Origin: Gammaproteobacteria bacterium
GTDB lineage: Bacteria > Pseudomonadota > Gammaproteobacteria > Pseudomonadales > Cellvibrionaceae
NCBI GenBank assembly: GCA_004172865.1
Contig: SEBV01000020.1
Location: 41,006 to 105,005 of the forward strand
DNA length: 64,000 nt
Direction of reading: 5' to 3'
Positions 16,125 to 24,861 of this stretch are shown in pieces. The stretch's first letter is position 1, and every line of letters begins with the position of its first letter. The translations under genes were made by a program, and so were the position numbers. The notes beneath the pieces were generated by a model. The model saw only the letters and a program-made list of their open reading frames with translations, was not told the origin of the DNA and made no database searches.

Positions 16125-18743
16125 ATGAAAAAACTTATCTTAATAAACGCTATTGCCTTAACCATGATGGCTTGTGGTGGCGGCGATGGAAAATCAAATA
16201 GCAGTTCTTCTGCGGCAACGAGTTCCAGTAGTGTTGCTGCAACAAGTTCTTCAAGTGTCGCCTCTTCCAGTTCTTCTGCCGCGACAAAATGGGCATTAGT
16301 GTGGAGCGACGAATTTAACGGTACTGCTATCGATGCAACCAAATGGTCATTCGAGAAAAATTGCTGGGGCGGCGGTAACAATGAACAACAGTGTTACACC
16401 GAGCAAGAAAAAAATGCATTTGTTAAAGACGGTGTATTAAATATTGTTGCAGTGAAAGAAGATTTTACGGGCCCTGATTCATCCGAAGGTACAGGTTCTG
16501 CAACTAAAACGCTGCCTTATACCTCGGCTCGCTTAAGAACTAAAAACTTGCAAGAGTGGACCTTTGGTCGCTTTGAAATTCGCGCGAAATTGCCGCAAGG
16601 TCAGGGTACCTGGCCAGCTATTTGGATGCTCCCAACTGATTCACCCTACGGCGTTTGGGCATCCAGCGGTGAAATCGACATTATGGAAGCCGTAAATTTG
16701 GGAACGCGTACGACTGTTGATGGCGTGCTTCAAGCACCTGATACGCGTGTTTATGGAACATTGCACTACGGTAAAACCTGGCCAGGAAATGTTTCATCTG
16801 GTGATCCTTATACATTGCCAAATAGCGTAAACCCCGCTGATGACTTCCACACCTATGCGTTGGAATGGGAAGAGGGCGAAATTCGTTGGTATGTGGATGG
16901 TGTTAATTACGCTACTCAACGCAAAGCTGGCTGGTATTCACAATATATGGTGGATGGCATTTTAACGAACGCTCCTGATGGTGCGCCCTTCGACGAAAAA
17001 TCTGCCTACCATTTGTTGTTGAATCTTGCAGTAGGTGGCGCATGGGCTGGTGGTGCCAATAATAAAGGCATTGATGAATCAGTTTTCCCGCAAAAAATGC
17101 AGGTGGATTACGTAAGAGTTTATGAATGTAGTGTATCGCCGCAAACCGGAAAAGGCTGTGGTGCAAGCGCTGAAAATGTAGTGGTTAACCCAGGTAAAGT
17201 GCGTCCTGCAATCGGGAAAATTGAACTTCCCGGCCCACCGTTATTTACCCTGTACGACAACAAATTAGCGGCTGGTTTAGCGTTCGATAGTTACAATCCA
17301 GACGGCGTCATTTCCTATTCCGAAGTTGATGAAACAGGTCACGGCAAAGTATTGAATGTTGCCAAAACCGGCGCTAACGGCAATGTGTATTTCAAAATCG
17401 CAGGCGACCCAACCGACTTGAGAAATTGGTCTGCAGATAGCGAATTAGTGTTCGATGTCAAAGTTAATAGCAAAGCCGCTGGTGCACAACTCCTGGTGAA
17501 ATTAGACAGCGGTTGGCCAAACGTAAGCGATACCGAAGTGACTTTACCTGCGGATGGTGTGTGGGGCGAATATCGCATCACACTTGCTGACCTCATCGCA
17601 AAAGGCAATTCGCTCGCGGCCGGTAAGGCAAGTCTCGCCTCCATTTCAAATATATTTGTTATAGATTCATCAGCAGCAATCAATGTTTCTTTCGACAATA
17701 TTCATATCGAAGGTCATGCTGCTCCAGTAGTTGATACCTTTGCCAAACCACCTTTGTTTAAAATATTTGAAGATGCTGCCGGCACTGGCTTGCAGGTGCA
17801 AAGTTACAACCCTAGCGGCCAGATTACCGCTTCGGAAGCTACTGAAACAGGTCGTGGCAAAGTCTTTAATGTTGTCAAAACTGGTGCCGACGGCAACGTG
17901 TTTTTTAATGTTACTGCTGGCCCTGCCAATTTAAGCAGTTGGGCCACCAACGGCGAATTAGTGTTTGATGTCAAAGTGAATAGCAAAGCTGCCGGTTCCA
18001 AGTTGCTGGTTAAGACAGACAGTGGCTGGCCAAACGTAAGTGATACAGAAGTGACTTTATCTGCGGATGGCGTGTGGGCTGAGTACCGCATAAAAGTGGC
18101 TGACTTGATTGCAAAAGGTAATTCAAATCCATGTTGCGCAGGCGCAGCAAATCTTTCAGTGATTACCAATTTATTCGTAATAGAGCCTACGGGCGCTATG
18201 GACGTATCTTTTGATAACGTGCGTTTGGAAGTACCAGCATTTGCGGCACCACCATTATTTACAATGTATGACGATGTTATTGCCACCGGCTTGCAGATAC
18301 AAACTTACAACCCAAGCGGTCAGATTACCGCTTCGGAAGTTACCGAAACAGGTCGCGGCAAAGTCTTTAACGTTGCTAAAACTGGTGCGGATGGCAATGC
18401 GTTCTTTAACGTTGCTGCAGGGCCCGCGAACATAAGCTCTTGGCCATCAAACGGTAAATTAGTATTTGATGTAAAAGTGAATTCCAAAGCTGCAGGTTCC
18501 AAACTTTATATTAAGTTTGATAGCGGCTGGCCCAACGTGAGCGATGTTGAAGTTCCGGTAGGGGCAGATGGCACTTGGACAACTTACACTATCGGCATTG
18601 CAGACTTGATTGCCAGAGGTAACTCAAATACATGTTGCGGCCCTGGCATAGCCAATGCTGCATCCATCACCAATATTTTTGTTATCGAGCCTTCAGGCGC
18701 AATGAACGTTTCTTTCGATAATGTTCGATTCGAACTTCAATAA
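16125..18743 (+). CDS. GH16 laminarinase-like lipoprotein with three tandem C-terminal modules
   Basis: An 872-residue secreted lipoprotein (lipobox MMAC, Cys17) that begins with a polyserine linker at about 24-53, typical of Cellvibrio-type glycosidases. The GH16 domain spans about 55-345, with catalytic GEIDIMEAV (nucleophile Glu183, acid/base Glu188). This is the ExDxxE form of endo-beta-1,3-glucanases. Three homologous modules of about 160 residues follow; each has PPLF..., a GHGKV/GRGKVFNV block, LVFDVKVNSKAAG, SGWPNVSD and a final VSFDN strand. They resemble the C-terminal domain of the neighbouring GH3 and are likely glucan-binding. The start at 16125 is supported by GGAG ten bases upstream; it lies 80 bases after GH3, so both probably share a transcript. 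Confidence 0.92.
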   Translation: MKKLILINAIALTMMACGGGDGKSNSSSSAATSSSSVAATSSSSVASSSSSAATKWALVWSDEFNGTAIDATKWSFEKNCWGGGNNEQQCYTEQEKNAFVKDGVLNIVAVKEDFTGPDSSEGTGSATKTLPYTSARLRTKNLQEWTFGRFEIRAKLPQGQGTWPAIWMLPTDSPYGVWASSGEIDIMEAVNLGTRTTVDGVLQAPDTRVYGTLHYGKTWPGNVSSGDPYTLPNSVNPADDFHTYALEWEEGEIRWYVDGVNYATQRKAGWYSQYMVDGILTNAPDGAPFDEKSAYHLLLNLAVGGAWAGGANNKGIDESVFPQKMQVDYVRVYECSVSPQTGKGCGASAENVVVNPGKVRPAIGKIELPGPPLFTLYDNKLAAGLAFDSYNPDGVISYSEVDETGHGKVLNVAKTGANGNVYFKIAGDPTDLRNWSADSELVFDVKVNSKAAGAQLLVKLDSGWPNVSDTEVTLPADGVWGEYRITLADLIAKGNSLAAGKASLASISNIFVIDSSAAINVSFDNIHIEGHAAPVVDTFAKPPLFKIFEDAAGTGLQVQSYNPSGQITASEATETGRGKVFNVVKTGADGNVFFNVTAGPANLSSWATNGELVFDVKVNSKAAGSKLLVKTDSGWPNVSDTEVTLSADGVWAEYRIKVADLIAKGNSNPCCAGAANLSVITNLFVIEPTGAMDVSFDNVRLEVPAFAAPPLFTMYDDVIATGLQIQTYNPSGQITASEVTETGRGKVFNVAKTGADGNAFFNVAAGPANISSWPSNGKLVFDVKVNSKAAGSKLYIKFDSGWPNVSDVEVPVGADGTWTTYTIGIADLIARGNSNTCCGPGIANAASITNIFVIEPSGAMNVSFDNVRFELQ

Positions 18744-19094
18744 AATTGAAGCCTGAGGTTTAACGTTAAGAATTAATTAAAATACCTGCGCTAAATAGTG
18801 CAGGTTCAATCCAGGTTTCTTCCTCCAGTACGTGGTCTTTACGACCAATTTGATGCGCAGGTTTTTCCTGCGCTTTTTTATTTCCGCATTTAATTTTCTC
18901 TCCGCATCAATAAATTATTTTTTTCGTTCCAGTGAAATAAATCGTTTTGCTTTTGTGAACTAATGCCATAACTAGAAATTTACACGCCAAAAACTTCGTA
19001 TTTATAAAAATGCTATTGACGCCACACGATGAATAAAACAATCTTGGCTGATTCGTTTTTAATCAAACTGTTTAATTGTTAGAGGGATTTAGTC
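18744..19094 (+). other. 351-base spacer after GH16
   Basis: It contains a small hairpin ACCTGC/GCAGGT (18784-18805), a terminator at 18855-18879, and an AT-rich stretch with an AGAGGGA-type ribosome-binding site just before the endolysin gene. No gene was seen. Confidence 0.6.
18855..18879 (+). terminator. Intrinsic terminator of the GH3-GH16 unit
   Basis: GCGCAGG pairs with CCTGCGC around a TTTTT loop and is followed by TTTTTT. It lies about 110 bases past the GH16 stop codon. Confidence 0.88.
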
Positions 19095-19583
19095 ATGGCT
19101 AATTTTATTGATGCCATTGTGAAAACATTGGCAAAAGAAGGCGGGGCAAAGTTTACTGATGTCCCTAACGATAGAGGCGGCGCTACGAAATTTGGTATTT
19201 CCCAAGCCGCTTACCCCACGCTCGATATCCGCAATCTCACCGAACAACAAGCTCGCGATATTTATAAACGCGACTATTGGGATCGTGTGCGCGGCGACGA
19301 TATTACTTCCCAGCTTATTGCCGAAAATATTTTTGATACTGCTGTGAATATGGGCGTACGCACCACGAGCCGCCTGGTGCAAAACATGTTGGAGATTGAT
19401 CCTGCTGATGGTGTTATTGGCAGCGCGTCACTCGGCGTGATTAATCAGCAAGCCGAAAAAGATTTTATGCTGAAATTTACGCTAATAAAAATTGGTTACT
19501 ACGCGAGTATCTGCAACAAAAATAGAGAGCAAAGCAAATTTTTATTAGGATGGGTTAACCGCGCATTAGGAGCTGTAGCATGA
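19095..19583 (+). CDS. GH108 N-acetylmuramidase / phage-type endolysin
   Basis: A 162-residue protein of the glycosyl hydrolase 108 family (PF05838) with a PG_binding_3-like C-terminal half. The N-terminal catalytic motif AKEGGAKFTDVPNDRGGATK contains Glu15, the predicted catalytic acid, followed by FGISQAAYP. There is no signal peptide, so export would depend on the overlapping holin-like gene. AGAGGGA upstream supports the start. Such endolysins belong to prophages or gene-transfer agents, but no capsid, tail or integrase gene is nearby, so this is an isolated lysis module. Cleavage of the peptidoglycan glycan chain is inferred from the family. Confidence 0.88.
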   Translation: MANFIDAIVKTLAKEGGAKFTDVPNDRGGATKFGISQAAYPTLDIRNLTEQQARDIYKRDYWDRVRGDDITSQLIAENIFDTAVNMGVRTTSRLVQNMLEIDPADGVIGSASLGVINQQAEKDFMLKFTLIKIGYYASICNKNREQSKFLLGWVNRALGAVA

Positions 19584-20026
19584 GCTTTTTAACTACTTTA
19601 TTTAACGGTGGCGACACCGTAAAAGCAATAGGCGATACCGTCGATAAACTATTTACGTCTGACGAAGAACGCCTTGAAAAACAAAACGAATTTCTTAAAG
19701 CGAATCGTGAATTTGATTATTTAGAAAATAAATTAATCGCCGATCAAAATAACGCGCAAGCTGAAGTCAATAAAGTGGAAGCGGCGAGCGCAAGTTGGTT
19801 TGTGGCTGGCTGGCGGCCCGCCATCGGTTGGGTTGGCGCTCTTGCGCTTCTCTATCAATTTATTTTGTATCCGCTATTGTGCTGGATTCCAGGAATTGAA
19901 ACACCACCAGTGCCAGATAATGCCGCGCTCTATCCACTAATTATGGGAATGCTCGGTATAGGAACCTTGCGCTCATTTGATAAATTAAAAGGTACGGATA
20001 CCAGATCGATAAAACATAATCCCTAA
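19580..20026 (+). CDS. Holin-like protein of the GTA holin 3TM type
   Basis: A 148-residue protein whose ATG overlaps the endolysin stop (ATGA), which implies translational coupling. The N-terminal half is amphipathic and charged (DKLFTSDEERLEKQNEF...), then ASWFVAGWRPAIGWVGALALLYQFILYPLLCWI and ALYPLIMGMLGIGTLRS form two to three membrane segments. The WFVAGWRPAIGW signature is characteristic of the holin_3TM family (PF11351). The expected role is to release or activate the endolysin across the inner membrane. It may serve a gene-transfer agent, a tailocin or a relic prophage elsewhere in the genome. Confidence 0.85.
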   Translation: MSFLTTLFNGGDTVKAIGDTVDKLFTSDEERLEKQNEFLKANREFDYLENKLIADQNNAQAEVNKVEAASASWFVAGWRPAIGWVGALALLYQFILYPLLCWIPGIETPPVPDNAALYPLIMGMLGIGTLRSFDKLKGTDTRSIKHNP

Positions 20027-20125
20027 TCGTATTTTCATTATTAATTGATAAATCTAAACCCAATGCGATGTCAGAAAATGATGAATGCATTGGGTTTAAT
20101 TTTTACTGAAAGCTTCGAATAAAAA

Positions 20126-20198
20126 TGCACCATAAAAACACATGCCAGTGAGTGCATGGAATTTATTTAGAGCATTAAATTAAAAAATAACGCACCAT
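20126..20198. promoter_or_regulatory. Two GCACCAT half-sites, possible NtrC enhancer
   Basis: TGCACCAT (20126-20133) and GCACCAT (20192-20198) resemble one half of the NtrC-binding consensus and lie roughly 75 and 140 bases upstream of the predicted sigma-54 start. The complementary halves are not clear, so this is weak support. Confidence 0.3.
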
Positions 20199-20246
20199 AA
20201 TTTTACATTTATAGGTTTTTCTTGCATTTTAAGCCCAAAAAATGGC

Positions 20247-20263
20247 TTGGCACAGGCATTGCA
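20247..20263 (+). promoter_or_regulatory. Sigma-54 (RpoN) -24/-12 promoter
   Basis: TTGGCACAGGCATTGCA matches the consensus TGGCAC-N5-TTGCA exactly, with GG at 20249-20250 and GC at 20261-20262, ten bases apart. The start of transcription would fall near 20274. It lies 78 bases before the nitrate transporter start codon, fitting nitrogen-limitation control by NtrC. Confidence 0.85.
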
Positions 20264-20340
20264 AAATCTCACTGGTACAAACTCTTTGCACATTAAGCAG
20301 AGTAGACATTCGTGTGTCTTCACCAGTTGGATAAAACGCT

Positions 20341-21816
20341 ATGAGCACTCAAAAATTAAATCTGTTGGATTTCTCCAACAAATCGGTAGCCACCTTACAC
20401 CTCACCTGGTTCGCATTCTTCATGACCTTCGTGATGTGGTTTAGTCTTCCACCACTTAAACCTCTGATCATGCAATCCGTGCAAATGACACCGCAGCAAT
20501 GGGCAGCGCTTTTAACGCTGAACGTTGCGCTCACCATTCCCGCGCGAATTGTTGTTGGCAGCTTGGTTGATAAATTTGGTCCACGTAATATTTACAGCGG
20601 TTTATTAATTCTCTCGTCGATTGTATTAATCGCATTTGCCTTCGCAAAAACCTTTGAACAACTAGCTTTATTTCGTTTCTGTTTAGGTTTTGTAGGCGCG
20701 GGTTTTGTTATCGGCATTCGTTTAGTCAGTGAATGGTTTCCCGCACGTCAAGTTGGTCTAGCAGAAGGAATTTACGGCGGCTGGGGAAATTTTGGCGCAG
20801 CCGCTGCAGGTTTTACACTTCCGTTCTTAGCGATACATGTTTTCGGTGGGATCGACGGTTGGCGTTACGCTATGACGGCTGCGGGAATTCTGGCGGCAAT
20901 CTATGGCGTTGTATTTTATATTTTTGCGCGCAACACACCTAAAGGCTCAACTTATTTCAAACCAAAAAAATCGGGCGGGTTGGAAGTTAGTAACAAAAAA
21001 GATTTTTGGTTTTATGTATTGTTAAATGTGCCCATGTATTTAATTCTTGCTGTACTTGCATGGAAAATGTCTCCAGCAAATTTAAAATTATTGAGCGAAA
21101 CCACCACCAATATTTTGTACCTCGTACTAACTGCACTATTTATTTTTCAATTTAGCCAAATTTATCGCGTCAATAAAGACATGCTTAAAAATGGTGTAGC
21201 CGAACACGATAAATATGAATTCAAACAAGTGGCCATTTTAAGTTGGGCTTACCTCGCATGCTTTGGTTCTGAACTGGCAGTAGTTTCTGTATTGCCCGCA
21301 TTTTTTATGGATACCTTTAAAGGCTTAAGTATTTCACAAGCAGCGATGCTCGGCGGTTCATTCGCGTTTATGAATTTAGTCGCACGCCCCGGTGGTGGTT
21401 GGGTGAGCGATAAATTGGGCCGTCGTTTTTCCATGTCAATTATTTTTGGCGGCATCGCGATAGGTTATGTATTGTTATCGCAAATTAACGGCAGTTGGCC
21501 GCTTGCATTAGCCTTCGCTGCAGTATTTATATGTTCGCTGTTCGTGCAGGCAGGTTGTGGTTCGGTGTTTGCGGTAGTGCCGCTTATTAAACGTCGTATG
21601 ACAGGCCAAATATCCGGCATGGCAGGCGCTTATGGTAACGTCGGTGGCTTGGCATTTTTAACCATCAATACTTTTGTAAATATTCATACCTTCTTTTATG
21701 TGCTTGCAGGCGCAGCGGCTCTGGCATTTGTATTCATTCAATTTTTGAAAGAGCCAAAAGGCCATACGGTTGAAGTTAATGAAGATGGAACCTTACAACG
21801 TATTGAAGTAGCATAA
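20341..21816 (+). CDS. NarK/NasA-type nitrate-nitrite MFS transporter
   Basis: A 491-residue major-facilitator protein with about twelve hydrophobic segments. It carries nitrate/nitrite porter signatures: LTWFAFFMTFVMWFSLPPL in helix 1, ARIVVGSLVDKFGPR after helix 2, GIRLVSEWFPARQVGLAEG with the GWGNFGAA motif (helix 5), and ARPGGGWVSDKLGRR with GAYGNVGG later. An Arg in helix 2 (PARIVVG) and another near helix 8 normally bind the anion. The sigma-54 promoter upstream and the PP2C/kinase fusion downstream point to assimilatory nitrate uptake. No nitrate or nitrite reductase genes are in the window. Confidence 0.9.
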   Translation: MSTQKLNLLDFSNKSVATLHLTWFAFFMTFVMWFSLPPLKPLIMQSVQMTPQQWAALLTLNVALTIPARIVVGSLVDKFGPRNIYSGLLILSSIVLIAFAFAKTFEQLALFRFCLGFVGAGFVIGIRLVSEWFPARQVGLAEGIYGGWGNFGAAAAGFTLPFLAIHVFGGIDGWRYAMTAAGILAAIYGVVFYIFARNTPKGSTYFKPKKSGGLEVSNKKDFWFYVLLNVPMYLILAVLAWKMSPANLKLLSETTTNILYLVLTALFIFQFSQIYRVNKDMLKNGVAEHDKYEFKQVAILSWAYLACFGSELAVVSVLPAFFMDTFKGLSISQAAMLGGSFAFMNLVARPGGGWVSDKLGRRFSMSIIFGGIAIGYVLLSQINGSWPLALAFAAVFICSLFVQAGCGSVFAVVPLIKRRMTGQISGMAGAYGNVGGLAFLTINTFVNIHTFFYVLAGAAALAFVFIQFLKEPKGHTVEVNEDGTLQRIEVA

Positions 21817-21843
21817 TTTTTTGTAAGTAATTGCGTTATGATC

Positions 21844-21864
21844 AGCCCGCTTTGTGCGGGCTTT
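21844..21864 (+). terminator. Intrinsic terminator after the nitrate transporter
   Basis: AGCCCGC and GCGGGCT pair around TTTGT and are followed by a short T-run. It stands between the transporter and the phosphatase/kinase, so the second gene depends on read-through or on its own promoter. Confidence 0.75.
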
Positions 21865-21906
21865 TCTATTACACTGCACCAATAATAATTTAATGAATGT
21901 TAATTT

Positions 21907-23625
21907 ATGGATCATCTGCAATCCACATTAAGCGTTCGTTTCGCGCAGCGAAGCGAAGCAGGAAAAAAATTCGAAAATCAGGATACGGTTGGCGCTCGCA
22001 TTCCCGAAGGGAACGCGCTCACTAACAAAGGCATCGCGATTGCAATTGCAGATGGTGTGAGTAGCAGCATGGCGGCGCGTGAAGCGAGTCAAACTGCGAT
22101 TGCAGGTTTTCTCACCGATTATTACGCAACGCCCGACACTTGGCGCACGCAACAATCCGCTATGCGTGTTATTCAATCGCTCAATTCAAGTTTATTTGGT
22201 CGCAGCCAAAATTCAATTTATGGCGAAGGTTATCTCACTACTTTTTCAGCGCTAATTTTAAAAGGTTCAACTGCATTTATTTTTCATGTGGGTGATACAC
22301 GTGTTTATCGTTTGCGCGGAGCGGATCTGGAATGCGTAACGCGCGATCACACACAAAGACTTGATCGCAACACAAATTACTTAAGTCGTGCCGTGGGTGC
22401 AGATCCCTATTTGGAAGTAGATATGCACACGCTCGAAGTTGAAGCGGGCGATATATTCATATTAAGTTGCGATGGTATCCACGAATTTATTCCGGCTGCA
22501 GAATTTAAAGCCTTAATTAAAAATAATCGTAGCGATTTGGATTTGCTGGTTAACAAAGCAATTGCCCTCGCGCTTCAACATAACAGCGATGACAATCTGA
22601 GTATTCAAGCCGTTGCTATTGAACAAACCGGTAGCGCTACTCAGAGCGATGCTATACAAGTTTTATCACGCCTACCATTTCCACCTTTGTTATCGCCCGG
22701 CCAAATAATTGATGGATTGCATGTTAAAAAAATTATGCATGAATCTACACGTAGCCAAATTTATTTGGTTGAAAATGAAAAGGGTGTTCCATTAGTAATG
22801 AAAACACCCTCCATAAATTTTCAAGACGACCCGGCTTATATTGAACGTTTTGTTATGGAGTCCTGGATAGGCGCTCGCATAAACGGCCCACAAGTTGCGC
22901 GCGTAATTCCCGCACCTGAGTCGCGTTCGTGTCTGTATTATTTAACCGAATATATTAGTGGGCCAACGCTCGCACAATTATTAAAAGAACGCGGAATTTT
23001 AGCGATTGTCGACGCCGTAGAATTAATTGAACAACTTATCCGCGGCATTCGCGTTTTTCATCGCAAAGACACGCTACACCAGGATTTAAAGCCCGACAAC
23101 ATCGTGATAAGCGCTAAAGGTCCAATTATTGTAGATTTCGGTTCATGCTGGGTTGCAGGTGTTGAAGAAGTTATAGCGCCGTTCACGCGTGAAATTATTT
23201 TAGGCACTGCAGATTATTCAGCACCGGAATACAGATATGGTGGAAAAGTTGGCCCAGCTTCAGATCAGTTTTCTTTGGCAATGCTGTTATATGAAATGCT
23301 AACGCGAAAATCTCCATATGGCGCTAACTTCGCAAATGCTACGGATTTACATAGCTTTCAAAAATTAAAATACATCTCCGCAATGCAATACAATCCGCTG
23401 GTTCCCTATTGGTTAGATAAAGCCTTGGAAAAAGCTTTAAGCATTTACCCCAGCGCACGCTACGAAGTTTTATCCGAATGGTATCAGGATTTAAAACGCC
23501 CCAACCCAGAGTGGCTAACCCAGCGGCAGCAACCGCTAATGGAGCGTCATCCAGATAAAGTTTGGAAGTTTTTAGCGGTAGCGGGATGGTTGTGTGTGGT
23601 TGTTATTTTGTTTTGGAAGAAATAG
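21907..23625 (+). CDS. Bifunctional PP2C phosphatase / Ser-Thr kinase, membrane-anchored
   Basis: A 572-residue fusion. Residues 1-245 form a PP2C-type phosphatase with metal-binding acids in FENQDTV, IADGVSS, HVGDTRVYRL, SCDGIHEF and SDDNLSIQ. Residues about 270-540 form a protein kinase: Lys in VMKTPS, catalytic loop LHQDLKPDNIVI near 392 (HQD in place of HRD), a DFGS metal motif near 412, and APEYRYG plus SDQFSLAMLLYEMLTRKSPYG. A C-terminal helix (WKFLAVAGWLCVVVILFW) anchors it in the inner membrane. Such fusions are repeatedly found beside assimilatory nitrate transporters; a role in tuning uptake or reduction is likely, but the substrate is unknown. Confidence 0.9.
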   Translation: MDHLQSTLSVRFAQRSEAGKKFENQDTVGARIPEGNALTNKGIAIAIADGVSSSMAAREASQTAIAGFLTDYYATPDTWRTQQSAMRVIQSLNSSLFGRSQNSIYGEGYLTTFSALILKGSTAFIFHVGDTRVYRLRGADLECVTRDHTQRLDRNTNYLSRAVGADPYLEVDMHTLEVEAGDIFILSCDGIHEFIPAAEFKALIKNNRSDLDLLVNKAIALALQHNSDDNLSIQAVAIEQTGSATQSDAIQVLSRLPFPPLLSPGQIIDGLHVKKIMHESTRSQIYLVENEKGVPLVMKTPSINFQDDPAYIERFVMESWIGARINGPQVARVIPAPESRSCLYYLTEYISGPTLAQLLKERGILAIVDAVELIEQLIRGIRVFHRKDTLHQDLKPDNIVISAKGPIIVDFGSCWVAGVEEVIAPFTREIILGTADYSAPEYRYGGKVGPASDQFSLAMLLYEMLTRKSPYGANFANATDLHSFQKLKYISAMQYNPLVPYWLDKALEKALSIYPSARYEVLSEWYQDLKRPNPEWLTQRQQPLMERHPDKVWKFLAVAGWLCVVVILFWKK

Positions 23626-23725
23626 CTTTGGGGAAAGCAATTGCTTTGAATATTTTTGAAAAAATAGATAATTGATTAATTGTGCTCTTGTTATGGATTA
23701 AAAATTGTTCCATTAGGGCTAAAAA

Positions 23726-24280
23726 TTAAATATTTAAATTTTTTATATCTTGCACCAACTCAGTCAAACCATCTTTAAATGTATGACCACCACCATCAAG
23801 TTTTCGTACTATCGAATTGGGAATAGCTGTTGAATAAAATCTTAGGTGATCAATAGACACTACTTCATCGTCACAACTTTGATAAAGATAAAGTTTAGTT
23901 TCAGCTGGAAGATATTTTGCATAGTTGTTTCTCAAAATAAACTCTTCTACCTTCCAACCTTCACTACCCCAGTATGGTGCTGCGATAATAAATAATCCAG
24001 CAATTTGAATTTCACGTTTTTGTTCAGATAAATACTTAAGTAGCACCGATCCGCCTAGCGAGTGGCCGATAAGAATCGGAACCGAATTGTTTTTTGAGAA
24101 TTGCTTATCTAATTCTTGTTTCCAACGCTCATAGGACGGTTTGGTGGGCGCAGGCATTTTGGGGCTGATAATGTTATAGGCTGTGCCTAATCCATCACGA
24201 AGATGCTTTAAGAGTGACGAGCTTCCTTGTCCGCCTGATTGCGAGCCTGCGCTATGGATAAATAAAACCTCAATTGACAT
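23726..24280 (-). CDS. RBBP9/YdeN-type alpha/beta hydrolase
   Basis: A 184-residue serine hydrolase. The ATG at 24280 is preferred over an upstream frame start at 24304 because AAGGAG lies just upstream of it. Ser74 sits in the nucleophile elbow GHSLGG; Asp137/138 in SCDDEVVS and His166 in GGGHTF complete the triad. The short length and the early FIHSAG motif match the RBBP9/YdeN family. No signal peptide, so cytoplasmic. The natural substrate is unknown. Confidence 0.85.
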   Translation of the reverse strand: MSIEVLFIHSAGSQSGGQGSSSLLKHLRDGLGTAYNIISPKMPAPTKPSYERWKQELDKQFSKNNSVPILIGHSLGGSVLLKYLSEQKREIQIAGLFIIAAPYWGSEGWKVEEFILRNNYAKYLPAETKLYLYQSCDDEVVSIDHLRFYSTAIPNSIVRKLDGGGHTFKDGLTELVQDIKNLNI

Positions 24281-24342
24281 AAGGTCACTCCTTAATATTA
24301 ACAAGCGTAAGCAAAATATTTTTATAGCTTTAAATCTATTGT

Positions 24343-24723
24343 TTAGCGAAGAAGTGGTTTTTCCGCTTCAGTTAATTCAGCTCGGGCCTCTTCGAGTTTC
24401 AATTTTTTAGTTGTGATTTTTTTCATGTCGCCTTTACTTTGTGCTTCACTTAACTCTTTTTCCCTATCTGTAACTTTCTGTTGAGCGTTTTGTATTTTAT
24501 TGTCACGTTCGTCGGCCAATGATTTGTCGGTACAAGAAGCTCTATTTTCTTCCAACGCTTTTTGTAATCCGGCGATTTCTATTTTTACGCCCCTGGCTGT
24601 TGCATCTACAATTTGCGATTCGATATTTTTTCGCTTAGCTTCACACGCTGGCTGCGGTTCTGCTGCAAATGTAGTAGCGGCGTAAGATGAAAGTATAAAA
24701 ATACCAAGTGCGAAAGTTTTCAT
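24343..24723 (-). CDS. DUF1090 (YqjC-like) periplasmic protein
   Basis: A 126-residue protein with an N-terminal signal peptide (MKTFALGIFILSSYAATTFA) and a mature part that is almost wholly charged helix: CEAKRKNIESQI, then a segment KVTDREKELSEAQ and KKLKLEEARAEL, with predicted coiled-coil character. Two cysteines may pair. This is the DUF1090 pattern, known from E. coli YqjC, for which I know only weak evidence of a periplasmic or stress role. The start at 24723 is preferred over a longer frame because it opens the signal peptide. Confidence 0.82.
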   Translation of the reverse strand: MKTFALGIFILSSYAATTFAAEPQPACEAKRKNIESQIVDATARGVKIEIAGLQKALEENRASCTDKSLADERDNKIQNAQQKVTDREKELSEAQSKGDMKKITTKKLKLEEARAELTEAEKPLLR

Positions 24724-24861
24724 AGTAGTTCCTTTAGTCTGATGTTTGGTTTTCAGAATTATTGACATGACATCTAATTTTTAATGCTAGGTTATTAGTG
24801 GAATTCACTAGCGTTTTTAATCTATGGACTTAAATATATACCCGTGAAATTTTTAATCCAA

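Larger units (their letters stand above)
20027..20340 (+). other. Spacer with the promoter region of the nitrate transporter
   Basis: AT-rich upstream DNA with two GCACCAT half-sites and a sigma-54 promoter, both listed separately. The 5' untranslated leader would be about 65 bases. No gene was seen. Confidence 0.6.
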
